Source: Henriciella aquimarina
GTDB lineage: Bacteria > Pseudomonadota > Alphaproteobacteria > Caulobacterales > Hyphomonadaceae
Length of the DNA stretch: 64,000 nucleotides
Assembly (NCBI RefSeq): GCF_002088975.1
Contig: NZ_NCST01000116.1
Coordinates: 62,001 to 126,000 of the forward strand
Direction: 5' to 3'
Part shown: piece by piece, positions 33,246 to 42,030 of the stretch
Layout of the letters: each line of letters starts with the position of its first letter
Position numbering within the stretch: position 1 is the stretch's first letter
Translations under genes and position numbers: made by a program
The notes under the pieces: model-generated
What the model was told of the DNA's origin: nothing
Database searches by the model: none
Seen by the model: only the letters and a program-made list of their open reading frames with translations

Positions 33246-34517
33246 ATGACTGAAACCCGCGGCTTTAGCTATGCACCCATAGTCGCTGCGGCTTTCATCC
33301 TGTGGACACCTGTCGGCATGTTTGGTGGGCAGGGCTATTCAGCCCTGCTCGCCCTTGCCGCCATACCGGCCGGTTTCCTGGTGGACTGGCGCCATCCGTC
33401 CCGACCAGCCATCTGTCTTCTTCTTCTGGCCTTGTGGTCCGGCATATCAGGGATCTGGTCTGCCGAATCCGATCCGCTCGTCTCCGGCAGCCTGACCAAG
33501 GGCACGTTCGGCGTGAACGCCGCCGGGTTGCGCATCGTCCTGACCGCGCTTGGCGCAGCGCTTGTGCTGGGCGCCTGCATGCGAATCAAGGAAGCGCCGG
33601 GCCGGGCCGCCATAGTGATCCTGGCGGCGCTTGCGGTGCATGGCCTCGAAACGGCGACCGTTGCAGCCTTCCCGGACATGATGCTGTCGGCCTACGCCCC
33701 CTTCAGCGACCCGGTGAAGGAAGCCCCGCAGAACATCCTGCGCAGCGCAAACGCCTTCTGTCTGGCCCTGCCGCTCCTACTGACACTGTGCTGGTTTCTA
33801 AAAGGGTGGCAGCGCTACGCCACCATCGCCGCCGCCCTTATACTGGCGACCTGTGCCTTCCGCTTGATCGGGTCCGATGTGGCCCTTCTGGCGGTCATCT
33901 TTCTCGCTTTGAGCTGGGCGGTCGTCTCCTGGCTGCCGCAAAGCGGTTTCCGGGTCCTGCTGGGCGTGGTCGCCTTTGCGATCGTCTTTGCACCGATCAT
34001 TCTCAGCACCCTCGGCCCCGCGGCGGTAAACTCCGGCCTGCCGCTCTCGGCCTCCTCGAAATCACGGGTCTTTGCCTGGTCACTGGCCGCCGAGAAGACC
34101 CGTGAGCGCCCGATAACAGGACACGGCATCGAAGCCTCCAAGGAGTGGCGCGAGACCTTCAGCGAGCGTCCAAACCTGCTGGCGCTCATGAAAAAGAGCA
34201 CCGACATCACCAATATCCCCTGGGAGAATTACCGCATCCTGCCGGGCCATCCGCATAATATGGGCCTGCAGCTCTGGGCGGAAACAGGCTTTATCGGCGT
34301 CGCCCTGGCCATCGCCACCCTGTTCTTCCTGGCGCTGGCCATTCCGCCGCCGGCGGCTTTGCCACCCGCCATCCGCTTTGCCGCCGCCGGTCTGATCGGG
34401 ACGACCTTTGCCCTCTTCAGCCTGTCCTACAGCGTCTGGAACGAAGCGTTCTGGGCCAGTGTCGCCCTGGCGGCAGCTGGCATCATCACCGTCTCGAAAG
34501 CCCGGCTGACGCCATGA
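33246..34517 (+). CDS. O-antigen ligase/polymerase-like membrane protein
   Basis: The 423-residue protein has about 10-12 membrane helices and a periplasmic loop between late helices bearing SKSRVFAWSLAAEKTRERPITGHGIEASKEW and then LPGHPHNMGLQLWAETG. The G-x-G and HPHNxxLQLWxExG motifs are the hallmarks of the WaaL/Wzy O-antigen ligase superfamily. It would attach or polymerise polysaccharide on the periplasmic face. The downstream glycosyltransferase start overlaps its stop by 4 bases. Confidence 0.88.
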   Translation: MTETRGFSYAPIVAAAFILWTPVGMFGGQGYSALLALAAIPAGFLVDWRHPSRPAICLLLLALWSGISGIWSAESDPLVSGSLTKGTFGVNAAGLRIVLTALGAALVLGACMRIKEAPGRAAIVILAALAVHGLETATVAAFPDMMLSAYAPFSDPVKEAPQNILRSANAFCLALPLLLTLCWFLKGWQRYATIAAALILATCAFRLIGSDVALLAVIFLALSWAVVSWLPQSGFRVLLGVVAFAIVFAPIILSTLGPAAVNSGLPLSASSKSRVFAWSLAAEKTRERPITGHGIEASKEWRETFSERPNLLALMKKSTDITNIPWENYRILPGHPHNMGLQLWAETGFIGVALAIATLFFLALAIPPPAALPPAIRFAAAGLIGTTFALFSLSYSVWNEAFWASVALAAAGIITVSKARLTP

Positions 34518-35341
34518 GCGGCCAAGCGGTCACGGCCATTGTCGTCAGCTATCGCACGGGCCCCTACCTTCGCGACTGCCTGCACGCGCTGACCAGCGAT
34601 CCCGAGATTACTGGGGTCGTCATTGTCGACAATGGCAATCCGCCCGAGGCGCAAGACTGGCTTGCCAGCTTCGCCGAGACGCAGGCGAGTGTGACCCTGC
34701 TCACGCCGGGCCAGAATTTGGGGTTTGGCGCCGGTGTCAATCTCGGCGCCCGGTCGGCGCCAGACGGATATCTCCTGCTGATCAATCCCGACGCCATCCT
34801 GAAGCGCGGCTCCGCCGGAACGCTCATCCAGGCAAGCCATGAGCGCGCCAGGCCCACAATTGCCGGCGGCAAGGTCTTTGACACTTATGGGCGTGAGGGC
34901 CGCGGCTGCCGTCGGCGCAAGCTGACCTTGTGGCGCGCCATCACCAGCTATGCCGGCTGGAACACCTGGACGCTCGAGCACGAGCCGGAACCGAACGCCC
35001 CTGTCCGCATGGATGCGGTGTCCGGCGCCCTGATGCTTGTCGACACGGCCAGCTTTGCCCGGCTCGGCGGCTTCGATGAGGGGTATTTCCTGCACGTTGA
35101 GGATATCGACCTCTGCCGGCGGGCCTGGGAGGCTGGCGGTGAGGTCGTTTACTGCCCCTCGGCAGGCGCCCTGCACTATGGCGCGACCTCGGACGCGCCG
35201 TCGAAACTTGTCGCCAGACACAAGGCCGACAGCCTTGCCCGCTATTTCCGAAAATTCGCCGCCAATCCGCTGGAGAAAGCCCTGGCCGCCCTCCTGGCGC
35301 CGGTTCTGAAATGGCTACTTGTCGCCCGCGCGAGACACTGA
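34514..35341 (+). CDS. Family 2 glycosyltransferase, rhamnosyltransferase-like
   Basis: The 275-residue protein has AIVVSYRTGPYLRDCLHAL, VVIVDNGNPP, the nucleotide-sugar motif LLLINPDAIL, and the WbbL-type acceptor-site pattern SGALMLVDTASFARLGGFDEGYFLHVEDIDLCRRAWEAGGEVVYCP. The ED(I/V)DLCRR motif places it with rhamnosyl/mannosyl transferases of cell-surface glycans. It is coupled to the O-antigen-ligase-like gene (ATGA overlap). Its stop is 3 bases from the stop of the convergent DUF4340 gene. Confidence 0.9.
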   Translation: MSGQAVTAIVVSYRTGPYLRDCLHALTSDPEITGVVIVDNGNPPEAQDWLASFAETQASVTLLTPGQNLGFGAGVNLGARSAPDGYLLLINPDAILKRGSAGTLIQASHERARPTIAGGKVFDTYGREGRGCRRRKLTLWRAITSYAGWNTWTLEHEPEPNAPVRMDAVSGALMLVDTASFARLGGFDEGYFLHVEDIDLCRRAWEAGGEVVYCPSAGALHYGATSDAPSKLVARHKADSLARYFRKFAANPLEKALAALLAPVLKWLLVARARH

Positions 35342-35344
35342 AGC

Positions 35345-36406
35345 TCAGGGCTGAAAGTTGGATTCAATCGGCGCTTGGCCTTCTGCCGGATCGGGCCGGC
35401 GCACAATGGACGTGACAAGCGGTGTAAACTCCCGCCAGTCATATTCCGTGAGCTTGAAGGCCCAACCCTCGGCCTGGTCATTGATGGTCTGCGCCCGGCG
35501 CGCGCCTTCCCCGGCCTCGACGGCCCGCAACGTCACCCAGTGGCCATCCGGTTCGTTCCAGGCCCGCAGGTCGATCTCCAGCCCGTCATGCGTCTCCGTG
35601 ATGTGGCGGGCGACCGGGCGGGTCGTCAGCTCGGAGGCGGGCTTCACATCAATGGGCGCAAGCCGCGCAATCGCCAGCGCCGGTGTCGAGGCAGCAAGCC
35701 GGCTGCGCAGGCGGTCATTCTGATAGGGTGGCGCCGGCGCAAAGCTGCGCGGCCCATCCCCGGGATCGCGGGTCAGATAGAGAGAGTCGCCTTGCGAATC
35801 GCTGATCCGCACCGCCGAAATCGCGGAAGGATCAATCTCGACAATATCCAGATCGAGCCAGGCTTCACGCGTATAAAGTGGCGGCAGATCCCCCTCGGCG
35901 CGGAAGGAGATCGTTTCGTTGGGATCGCGTGCATAAAGCTGTTCATTGCGCCGCCCGACAATCATCTCAGCCGTCTTCGTGCCATTCGTGGTGAACACTT
36001 CCACGAGAATACCATTGCCGCCTTCGCGGGGATCGCCCAGCCCAATCCGGCTCAGACGGTCCGGGTCGGAGGTGCGCCGCTCGCCCCAGCTCAGCGTCTC
36101 GAGCCCCTCAGCCAGCGTGTTCAGCCGGTCCTTGCGCACCGGATAGCCGCCTGTCTCGGCCATCACCCACTCGCTGCCATCCCGCTCAAGCGTGTAGCGA
36201 AGGTCCGCCATAGTAAAGCGGATGCTGCCGGTATCGCCTCGCACGGCGGAAAAGTTCTTCAGCACCGGGTCGCCTGTGCGCGGGCTGACATCACTGGTCG
36301 TCGGCGCGAACAGGCTCATCAGCAGCAGGATGATCCAGAGCGCGACGGCTGCGATCGACAGCCGCTGCACCGCCTGGCGCCGCTTCTTGTCAATCGTGGC
36401 GCTCAT
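35345..36406 (-). CDS. DUF4340 protein, last gene of a Gld-like ABC operon
   Basis: The 353-residue protein has one N-terminal membrane helix (LSIAAVALWIILLLMSLFAP) and a long periplasmic beta-rich region (LEGLETLSWGERRTSDPDRLSRIGLGDPREGGNGILVEVF) with repeated DUF4340 modules. It follows the GldG-like gene with a 4-base overlap. Elsewhere this family accompanies GldG-type ABC proteins, and it is probably a periplasmic accessory of the complex. Confidence 0.85.
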   Translation of the reverse strand: MSATIDKKRRQAVQRLSIAAVALWIILLLMSLFAPTTSDVSPRTGDPVLKNFSAVRGDTGSIRFTMADLRYTLERDGSEWVMAETGGYPVRKDRLNTLAEGLETLSWGERRTSDPDRLSRIGLGDPREGGNGILVEVFTTNGTKTAEMIVGRRNEQLYARDPNETISFRAEGDLPPLYTREAWLDLDIVEIDPSAISAVRISDSQGDSLYLTRDPGDGPRSFAPAPPYQNDRLRSRLAASTPALAIARLAPIDVKPASELTTRPVARHITETHDGLEIDLRAWNEPDGHWVTLRAVEAGEGARRAQTINDQAEGWAFKLTEYDWREFTPLVTSIVRRPDPAEGQAPIESNFQP

Positions 36407-38292
36407 ACCGTCACCTTCCTGCGCCGGCGCCACCAGACCAGCCCGCCCAACAGGCCGATCAGCACCGGGCCGCCAAAGATGTTGATGAATTTCAGCCAGC
36501 CTTCCAGCGAGTCGATCTCCTGGCGAAACTCCCGCTCGATGGTGCGCAGGCGCGACCGGGTCTCGACAATATCCTGGCGCAGGCGGGCAAGCTCGGTCTG
36601 CTCTTCCTCGGTGAGCGTGGCCTCGACATTGCCTTCGAAAAAGCCATCCCCGGCGCTGCGGGTCTGCAGCTCCTCAAGCCGCGCCTGGGATTGGGCAAGG
36701 TTCTCCTCAAGCCGTTCCTGCTCGTCGAAATAGCGCGCCTGGGCGGCGTCACGCATCTTGTCGACCCGCGTCATCGGACGACGCGAGGAGGAGCGCGCCC
36801 TCAGGCTGAGCAGGTTGGCATCGCCCGACATCACATCGAGCGCATTCATCAGGAAGGCGCCATTATCGGCAAAGGCGGTGGAATCCTGGAGGTTCACATA
36901 AAGCCCGTCATCGACCATGTCGGCATCCGAGACGATCAGGATTTCGGCGTCGCGCTCGCTGGTCGTGATGTGGGGTTTGGCCTTTTCGGCTTCGGCCCGG
37001 GCCAGCTCGGCCACGACCGGATCTTCCGGGAAGGCCGGCTCAGGCTCGCCGTCCGGAAAGGCTGATACCATCGCACCATGCACCCGCACGGCCAGCGGCA
37101 GGGCCTGGTCCAGCGGCTCGTAAAGCTCCAGCGTATCCTGGGGATTGAGGTCCGTCACGGCTCGATCCGGCGGGATCCAGGACGGGGCCGGCCCGGTCTC
37201 GATCAGCGTCTGTGTATCGAAGGGCGACTCCTCGTCCAGGATCAGACCGCCCGGCGCACCGAAATTCACGCTACGCGAGAGGTCCGCTGTGATGAGGCTT
37301 TCCGACGACATCTGTTGCGGCGTCGCCGAAAGATAGAGCGGATGGCGGACCACCGTCGTGCGCCCTTCCCCGGCATCGGACTGGATCGGCAGGGCGGTTT
37401 CCGTATCGGCCAGCGCTTCCTCAGAGAGATGCACGCCCCAGACGTCCCCGAACCGGCCAAGGTCGGAGCGGATCTGCCGGTCGCCCAGGCCGGAGAAATC
37501 GCTGCCCTGCGAGGTCTTTGCCGCCGGATCGACCAGCATGATGACGCGTCCGGTACGCAGGATGAACTGGTCGACCAGCCAGGCCTGCCAGTCATTGAGC
37601 GCCGGCGGATGCACCATCACCAGCACATCCATGTCCTCCGGCAGGGCGAAGAAGTCGTTCTCGATTGGCTGGACCTGATAGCTCCGCGCCATTTCCTGCA
37701 GCAGGGTATAGCCGCTGTCCTGGCCGTCCCCGCTCATGCCCTGCAGCATGGACAATACCCCGATGGTGGCCGGCTCAGGCCGGTCAAGGCGGGCGATGAG
37801 ACGAGTGAGATCATATTCCAGCGTCTCTTCCTGCTCCGGCGCCAGAAAGGAAATGACACGCTCATCATCGACCGTGTTGCGCCCGATCAGGCCAAAATAC
37901 AGCGGATCCCCCCCGTCGGAATTGACCGCCCGGATACCCGAGGCGAGCGCCTCGTCCTCGGCCTCGGAGAAAGGTTCCGGGTCGATCTCTCGGATGCGCA
38001 GTTTCGAACCGGCAACCGCCTTGTAGGCATCCAGCATCTCGCGCACACGAGTCGCATAGGCGCGAATGGCCGGAAATTCCTGGCCGACCTGACGGGTGTA
38101 AACGAAAGTGAGATCGACCGGCTCTTCGAGACTGGAAAGCACGCTGCGTGTCCCGTCCGAGAGGGTGTAGAGCCCGTTCTCGGTAAAATCGATCCGGGCC
38201 CCGCGCATCAGCGGCTGCACGATCAACGTTGCGGCAATGAAGATCGCCACGATGAGCGCGGTGGCCGCCGGCAGGAAGGCTCTCGAGTTCAT
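36403..38292 (-). CDS. GldG-like ABC transporter auxiliary membrane protein
   Basis: The 629-residue protein has an N-terminal helix (AATALIVAIFIAATLIVQPL), a GldG/IFT52-like periplasmic domain (IDFTENGLYTLSDGTRSVLSSLEEPVDLTFVYT; VHPPALNDWQAWLVDQFILRTGRVIMLVDP), a C-terminal coiled coil (about 510-600, YFDEQERLEENLAQSQARLEEL) and a final membrane helix. In Bacteroidetes GldF/GldG/GldA act in gliding; in proteobacteria the cluster has no established substrate. Overlaps of 4 bases on both sides show it is part of one operon. Confidence 0.87.
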   Translation of the reverse strand: MNSRAFLPAATALIVAIFIAATLIVQPLMRGARIDFTENGLYTLSDGTRSVLSSLEEPVDLTFVYTRQVGQEFPAIRAYATRVREMLDAYKAVAGSKLRIREIDPEPFSEAEDEALASGIRAVNSDGGDPLYFGLIGRNTVDDERVISFLAPEQEETLEYDLTRLIARLDRPEPATIGVLSMLQGMSGDGQDSGYTLLQEMARSYQVQPIENDFFALPEDMDVLVMVHPPALNDWQAWLVDQFILRTGRVIMLVDPAAKTSQGSDFSGLGDRQIRSDLGRFGDVWGVHLSEEALADTETALPIQSDAGEGRTTVVRHPLYLSATPQQMSSESLITADLSRSVNFGAPGGLILDEESPFDTQTLIETGPAPSWIPPDRAVTDLNPQDTLELYEPLDQALPLAVRVHGAMVSAFPDGEPEPAFPEDPVVAELARAEAEKAKPHITTSERDAEILIVSDADMVDDGLYVNLQDSTAFADNGAFLMNALDVMSGDANLLSLRARSSSRRPMTRVDKMRDAAQARYFDEQERLEENLAQSQARLEELQTRSAGDGFFEGNVEATLTEEEQTELARLRQDIVETRSRLRTIEREFRQEIDSLEGWLKFINIFGGPVLIGLLGGLVWWRRRRKVTV

Positions 38293-39053
38293 CGGGCCGC
38301 ACTCCTGCGGTGGGAGACCCAGAGTACGTTCAGGGCCACCCACAGGGCGATCACGCCGAGAAAGTACAGGAAGGCGCGGAATTCCAGAACGCCGCGTTCT
38401 GCCGTCTCGAAATGCGTCAGGAAGGAGAACTTGGCGACGATGTCCCCGATCCCCGGCCCCAGCGCACCGGACACGGCCCCCAGAACCATGGGCCAGCCCG
38501 CCGCTGTCAGGACGAAGGCCACGACGACGCCGATGACATAGGCGAGCACCTGGCTGTTCACGAGGGCCGAGACCGCAGCGCCGATTGCGAGATAGGCGCC
38601 CGCCATGACGAAGCTCATGAAGTAGGTGAGCAGGATGGCGGCATTATCGGGATCGCCCAGATAATTCACCGTCAGCCACATCGGGAAGGTGAAGACCAGC
38701 GTCACCGCCGCCACCGTCCAGGCGGCGAGCAGCTTGCCGATAGCGAGCCCGGTAATGCTGACCGGCATGGACAGGAGAAGCTCGGCGGTACCGCCGGCGC
38801 TCTCATCGGCCCACAGCCGCATCGAAAGCGCGGGCAGGAAGATCATGTAGAGCCAGGGATGCCAGTAGAAGAAGGGCGACAGGTCAGCCGCGCCCGTATC
38901 GAAGAAACGGGATGCCTCCCAAGTGAAAAAGCCCAGCAGCATCAGGAAGATGGCAATGAAGACATAGGCGAGCGGAGTGGCAAAATAGGCCCGCACTTCG
39001 CGGCCATAGCTCGCCCGGATGCCGGTCAGCGTATCGAGCGCCCAGTGCTTCAT
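38289..39053 (-). CDS. ABC-2 type permease, GldF-like
   Basis: The 254-residue protein has six predicted helices. It begins with a short basic segment (LTGIRASYGREVRAYFATPLAYVFIAIFLMLLGFF), followed by YWHPWLYMIFLPALSMRLWADESAGGTAELLLSMPVSITGLAIGKLLAAW, the ABC-2 permease pattern typical of GldF/NosY-like proteins. It lies between the GldA-like ATPase and the GldG-like protein with 4-base overlaps each side. Confidence 0.92.
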   Translation of the reverse strand: MKHWALDTLTGIRASYGREVRAYFATPLAYVFIAIFLMLLGFFTWEASRFFDTGAADLSPFFYWHPWLYMIFLPALSMRLWADESAGGTAELLLSMPVSITGLAIGKLLAAWTVAAVTLVFTFPMWLTVNYLGDPDNAAILLTYFMSFVMAGAYLAIGAAVSALVNSQVLAYVIGVVVAFVLTAAGWPMVLGAVSGALGPGIGDIVAKFSFLTHFETAERGVLEFRAFLYFLGVIALWVALNVLWVSHRRSAAR

Positions 39054-39778
39054 GCGACGTCGGCCTCCGGCGAGCCAGCCACGGTGATGAAGGTCTCTTC
39101 AAGGCCGCCGGGATATTGCCTGGAGAGGCTTTCCGGCGTGCCGTCGGCGACGACGCGCCCGCGGTCGATAATGATCGCGCGGTTGCACATGGCCGGCACC
39201 TCTTCGAGCGTGTGCGTCGAGATCAGGATGGCCTTGTCGGGTGCCATGCGGGCAATCAGCGCGCGCACGGCGCGTTTCTGGATCGGGTCGAGGCCATCGG
39301 TGGGCTCGTCCAGGACCAGAACGTCGGGATCGTGAAGCAGCGCGCCCGCAAGGCCCACACGGCGGCGGTAGCCTTTGGAGAGGTTGCCGATTCGGCGGTG
39401 CGCGACATTGGCGATGCGCGAATCGGCGATGACCCTTTCAATCGCCGGCTTGCGAGCCGAGCGCGGCATGCACTGGGCCGCAGTCATGAACCTCAGAAAC
39501 TCGACCGGCGTCATGTCGACGTAAAGGGGGGCGCCCTCGGGCAGGTAACCAAGCTGGCGCTGGGCATGGCGGCGCGCGGAAACGATGGAGTGCCCGGCAA
39601 TCGTGACGTCGCCCTGGTCCGGCTCGATCACGCCGGCGACCATACGCATCGTGGTCGACTTGCCGGCGCCATTGGGGCCCAGAAAGCCCAGCACCTCGCC
39701 CTTGTCGAGCTTGAAGCTGACCGACTGTACCGCCTTGTGATCACCGAAGGATTTCGCGAGCTGCTTCAGTTCAAGCAT
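39050..39778 (-). CDS. ABC transporter ATP-binding protein, GldA-like
   Basis: First gene of the four-gene operon. The 242-residue ATPase has Walker A GPNGAGKST (34-42), a Q-loop in LGYLPEGAPLYVDMTPVEFLRFM, the signature LSKGYRRRVGLAG, Walker B VLVLDEPTDGLDPIQ and switch His (STHTLEEVPAM). It belongs to the GldA/NosF/CcmA-like group. No transporter-specific binding protein is present, consistent with export or envelope remodelling. Confidence 0.93.
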   Translation of the reverse strand: MLELKQLAKSFGDHKAVQSVSFKLDKGEVLGFLGPNGAGKSTTMRMVAGVIEPDQGDVTIAGHSIVSARRHAQRQLGYLPEGAPLYVDMTPVEFLRFMTAAQCMPRSARKPAIERVIADSRIANVAHRRIGNLSKGYRRRVGLAGALLHDPDVLVLDEPTDGLDPIQKRAVRALIARMAPDKAILISTHTLEEVPAMCNRAIIIDRGRVVADGTPESLSRQYPGGLEETFITVAGSPEADVA

Positions 39779-39973
39779 GTCAGGACCCGTTGCCTTGCGC
39801 AGACGGTCATCTGACTAACCGCCAGCGACTGAACTGACCAGAGCCTGCTTGAACAAATGGCAGGGTTAACGCCAAAGGTGACCGAAATTTCATATGGCTG
39901 CTGACGCAGCGCTTCGGATCATCTGGCTGTCTTGAAGGGAAAGGCTGTCGGGTGAAGGTTGCACAGGCGCCCC

Positions 39974-40002
39974 GGGGGGCTGGGGGGGCTGATGGGTCCG
40001 GG
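39974..40002 (+). promoter_or_regulatory. Potential G-quadruplex tract
   Basis: Four G-runs of 6, 7, 3 and 3 bases (39974-39979, 39982-39988, 39994-39996, 40000-40002) are separated by loops of 2, 5 and 3 bases, meeting the usual rule for a stable G-quadruplex. It lies in the divergent promoter region on the plus strand. Confidence 0.45.
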
Positions 40003-40081
40003 ATACCTGCTGGACACCATCACCCGACAATTGCAAAGTGGCCGTAATCGGCGGCGCTCGCAAGGCGAGAATGCGGCGAAA

Positions 40082-40112
40082 TCCTGTTCTTCGCATTAAA
40101 AATGCGACAGGA
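40082..40112 (+). promoter_or_regulatory. Leader hairpin upstream of the DUF2794 gene
   Basis: CGCATT-AAA-AATGCG (40092-40106) sits inside a second stem TCCTGT/ACAGGA (40082-40087 with 40107-40112), with a 4-base bulge, giving 12 pairs in total. It ends 33 bases before the start codon and about 7 bases before the AAGGAG, so it could be a 5' leader structure. No T-run follows. Confidence 0.4.
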
Positions 40113-40145
40113 AGACATGTAAGATAAGGAGCACGGTCTCGGCAT

Positions 40146-40481
40146 ATGGGAAGCGTGACAAAACTGCAACCTGGGCAACCTCCCAATGTTGCCTTTCACA
40201 AATCGGAAATGAGCAGAATCCTGGATGTCTATGGCCGCATGGTCATGGCGGGTCAGGCCAAGGATTATGCCATCGGCATGTATCGCGATCATGCCGTCTT
40301 CGCCATTTTCAGACGCCATGCCGAAGCGCCGACCTGGCGCATCGAAAAGGTGCCGGCCCTGCGCAACCAGCAGGGCGCCTATGCGGTCTATGGCAGCCAG
40401 AACCAGATCCTGAAGCGCGGCCATGACCTCGCCCAGGTCCTGCGCGTCTTCGACCGGCGCCGGTTCGAAATTATCAAGTAA
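40146..40481 (+). CDS. DUF2794 protein
   Basis: The 111-residue cytoplasmic protein has the family core VAFHKSEMSRILDVYGRMVMAGQAKDYAIGMYRDHAVFAIFRRHAEAPTWRIEKVPAL followed by GAYAVYGSQNQILKRGHDLAQVLRVFD. DUF2794 is restricted largely to alphaproteobacteria and has no known function. AAGGAG lies about 17 bases upstream, rather far, so the ribosome-binding site is uncertain. It converges on the chrR-like gene. Confidence 0.9.
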   Translation: MGSVTKLQPGQPPNVAFHKSEMSRILDVYGRMVMAGQAKDYAIGMYRDHAVFAIFRRHAEAPTWRIEKVPALRNQQGAYAVYGSQNQILKRGHDLAQVLRVFDRRRFEIIK

Positions 40482-40496
40482 AGCCGGGTCGCGGGC

Positions 40497-41168
40497 CTAC
40501 TGCCCGGCGAATTTCTGGATCAGGCCCAGGATGCCGGTGAATTTCAGCCCGCCCTCACTAACGGCAAGCGCAATACAGACTCCGTCATCATCGGCCACCG
40601 GATGGTGTGTGTCGCCGGGGCTCTGGCACGAGATGTCCCCCGGCCCATAGCTGCCGGTATGGTCGCTGAAGCCGCCTGTCAGCACGAGGGTCAACTCATC
40701 GCCCTTGTGGGAGTGGGCCGGCACAGACGCGCCCGGACGGATGCGATAGAGATGCGCGTGAACAGCCGTGTTCTCGCTGAGGTCTATCCGGCTCACACCG
40801 CCCGTCAGACGCCGCCAGCCTGATTGTCCGAACGCTTTCAGGGCCCGTGTGCGCACCGGCTCCGGCAGGCCACGAAGCTCTTCATCGTCGGCCAGATCCG
40901 TTTCGCCGATCTGCACAGCCACATCCTCGCTGTCCTCCAGCGCATCGATGGCGTGCAGCACCGATTCAAAGGCCCTCGGCGACATGGCCTCGCCCGTTTC
41001 ACGCTCCAGCAAAGCACCCGCGATGGCTTCGGCATGAGCAATATCATTGCGGATGTCGGTGCGCAGCGCCGCCTGGGTTTCGACCAGCAGGGCGAAGGCC
41101 GGGCTCAGGCGGCCGGCCGCATAGGCGCTGTAAAGCTCCGATACATATGACGGGTCTATCTGCGGCAA
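40497..41168 (-). CDS. ChrR-like cupin anti-sigma factor lacking the N-terminal zinc ligands
   Basis: ChrR proteins hold an ECF11 sigma factor inactive and release it on singlet-oxygen stress. The 223-residue protein has the N-terminal anti-sigma helices (YVSELYSAYAAGRLSPAFALLVETQAAL) and a C-terminal cupin with H152-x-H154-x3-E158 and His188/189 (PAHSHKGDELTLVLTGG, GDTHHP), which match the second metal site. Aligning YAAG with Rhodobacter ChrR shows that His6, His31, Cys35 and Cys38 are replaced by Ser7, Gln32, Arg36 and Ile39, so the zinc site used for sigma binding is absent. It lies 103 bases downstream of the sigma gene. Confidence 0.88.
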   Translation of the reverse strand: MPQIDPSYVSELYSAYAAGRLSPAFALLVETQAALRTDIRNDIAHAEAIAGALLERETGEAMSPRAFESVLHAIDALEDSEDVAVQIGETDLADDEELRGLPEPVRTRALKAFGQSGWRRLTGGVSRIDLSENTAVHAHLYRIRPGASVPAHSHKGDELTLVLTGGFSDHTGSYGPGDISCQSPGDTHHPVADDDGVCIALAVSEGGLKFTGILGLIQKFAGQ

Positions 41169-41271
41169 CAGTTTCGCATCCGGTCGTGTCTGGCTTTGGT
41201 CTTCATGCGATATTGCCGTCTTTTTTCCTGCGTCAAGGTTCTGGCCACTGAGAGAGGCCGCGCCGATGGCG

Positions 41272-41889
41272 CTAGGCCCCGTCCAGCCGGCCGCGCAAAC
41301 GCTCGAAGGCGAGCCGGATGCGGGACTTCACGGTGCCCAGTGGCAGATCGTACGCCTTGGCGATCTCACTGTGGGAAAGGCCCTGGTAGAAGGCGGCCTT
41401 CAAAAGCTCAAGCTGTTCGGCAGGAAGCGTTTCGAGCTGCGCACGCACGTACGCTTCCATCTGTACCCGATCGAGCTCTTCCTCAGGCGCGGCTTCGGCG
41501 GCCGGTTTCAGCATCGGCTCGTCAGGCGATAGCTCCGGCTTCGAGGCCTGCCGGAACATGTCGATCTGGCGGTTGCGCGCGATTCGGAAAATCCAGGTCG
41601 AGACGGAGGCTTTCGCCTCGTCGAACTGCGCAGCCTTCTTCCAGACCGTCAGCATGACGTCCTGGACGATTTCCTCGGCACTGGAATCCTCGGCTCCCAT
41701 GCGCTTGAGATAACTCTTCAGGCGCGGCGCGTAGAACTGGAAAAGCTGCCCGAAGGAGGCCCGGCACCGCTCCTGCGCGATCTTCCGCATACAGGCCGTC
41801 TGGACCGCGCGATCATTTCCTGCACTGTTCAGTTGGGCCAATGTCACGAACGCGTCCACATACTGCGACTGCCCCAATAATTGGCACAC
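41272..41889 (-). CDS. ECF11-type RNA polymerase sigma factor (RpoE/SigE-like)
   Basis: The protein is up to 205 residues, with region 2 (FGQLFQFYAPRLKSYLKRMGAEDSSAEEIVQDVMLTVWKKAAQFDEAKASVSTWIFRIARNRQIDMFR) and region 4 (LETLPAEQLELLKAAFYQGLSHSEIAKAYDLPLGTVKSRIRLAFERLR). The region 2 core matches the ECF11 group regulated by ChrR. Family length suggests the real start is 10-30 codons into this frame, but no start has a clear ribosome-binding site, so the longest form is given. No ECF11 promoter (TGATCC-like -35) is seen upstream. Confidence 0.93.
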   Translation of the reverse strand: MCQLLGQSQYVDAFVTLAQLNSAGNDRAVQTACMRKIAQERCRASFGQLFQFYAPRLKSYLKRMGAEDSSAEEIVQDVMLTVWKKAAQFDEAKASVSTWIFRIARNRQIDMFRQASKPELSPDEPMLKPAAEAAPEEELDRVQMEAYVRAQLETLPAEQLELLKAAFYQGLSHSEIAKAYDLPLGTVKSRIRLAFERLRGRLDGA

Positions 41890-42030
41890 CGCTGGACAAA
41901 TGCAACCGCGAGGTGAGAGAGAAGGTCCCTGTAATTCTGGCCTTTTCGCCGTATTTCAGCCTTAACCTTCCTGCAGTATTGAGGCCTTAGACCCAGTTTG
42001 ACGATCTCCAATTTCCAACCCTGTGACGCT

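Larger units (their letters stand above)
39779..40145. other. Divergent control region between the Gld-like operon and the DUF2794 gene
   Basis: I find no gene in these 367 bases. They must hold the divergent promoters of the gldA-like gene and the DUF2794 gene. Notable elements are a G-run tract at 39974-40002 and a two-part hairpin at 40082-40112, described separately. No TTAA-N7-TTAA (CtrA-type) site is seen. Confidence 0.5.
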
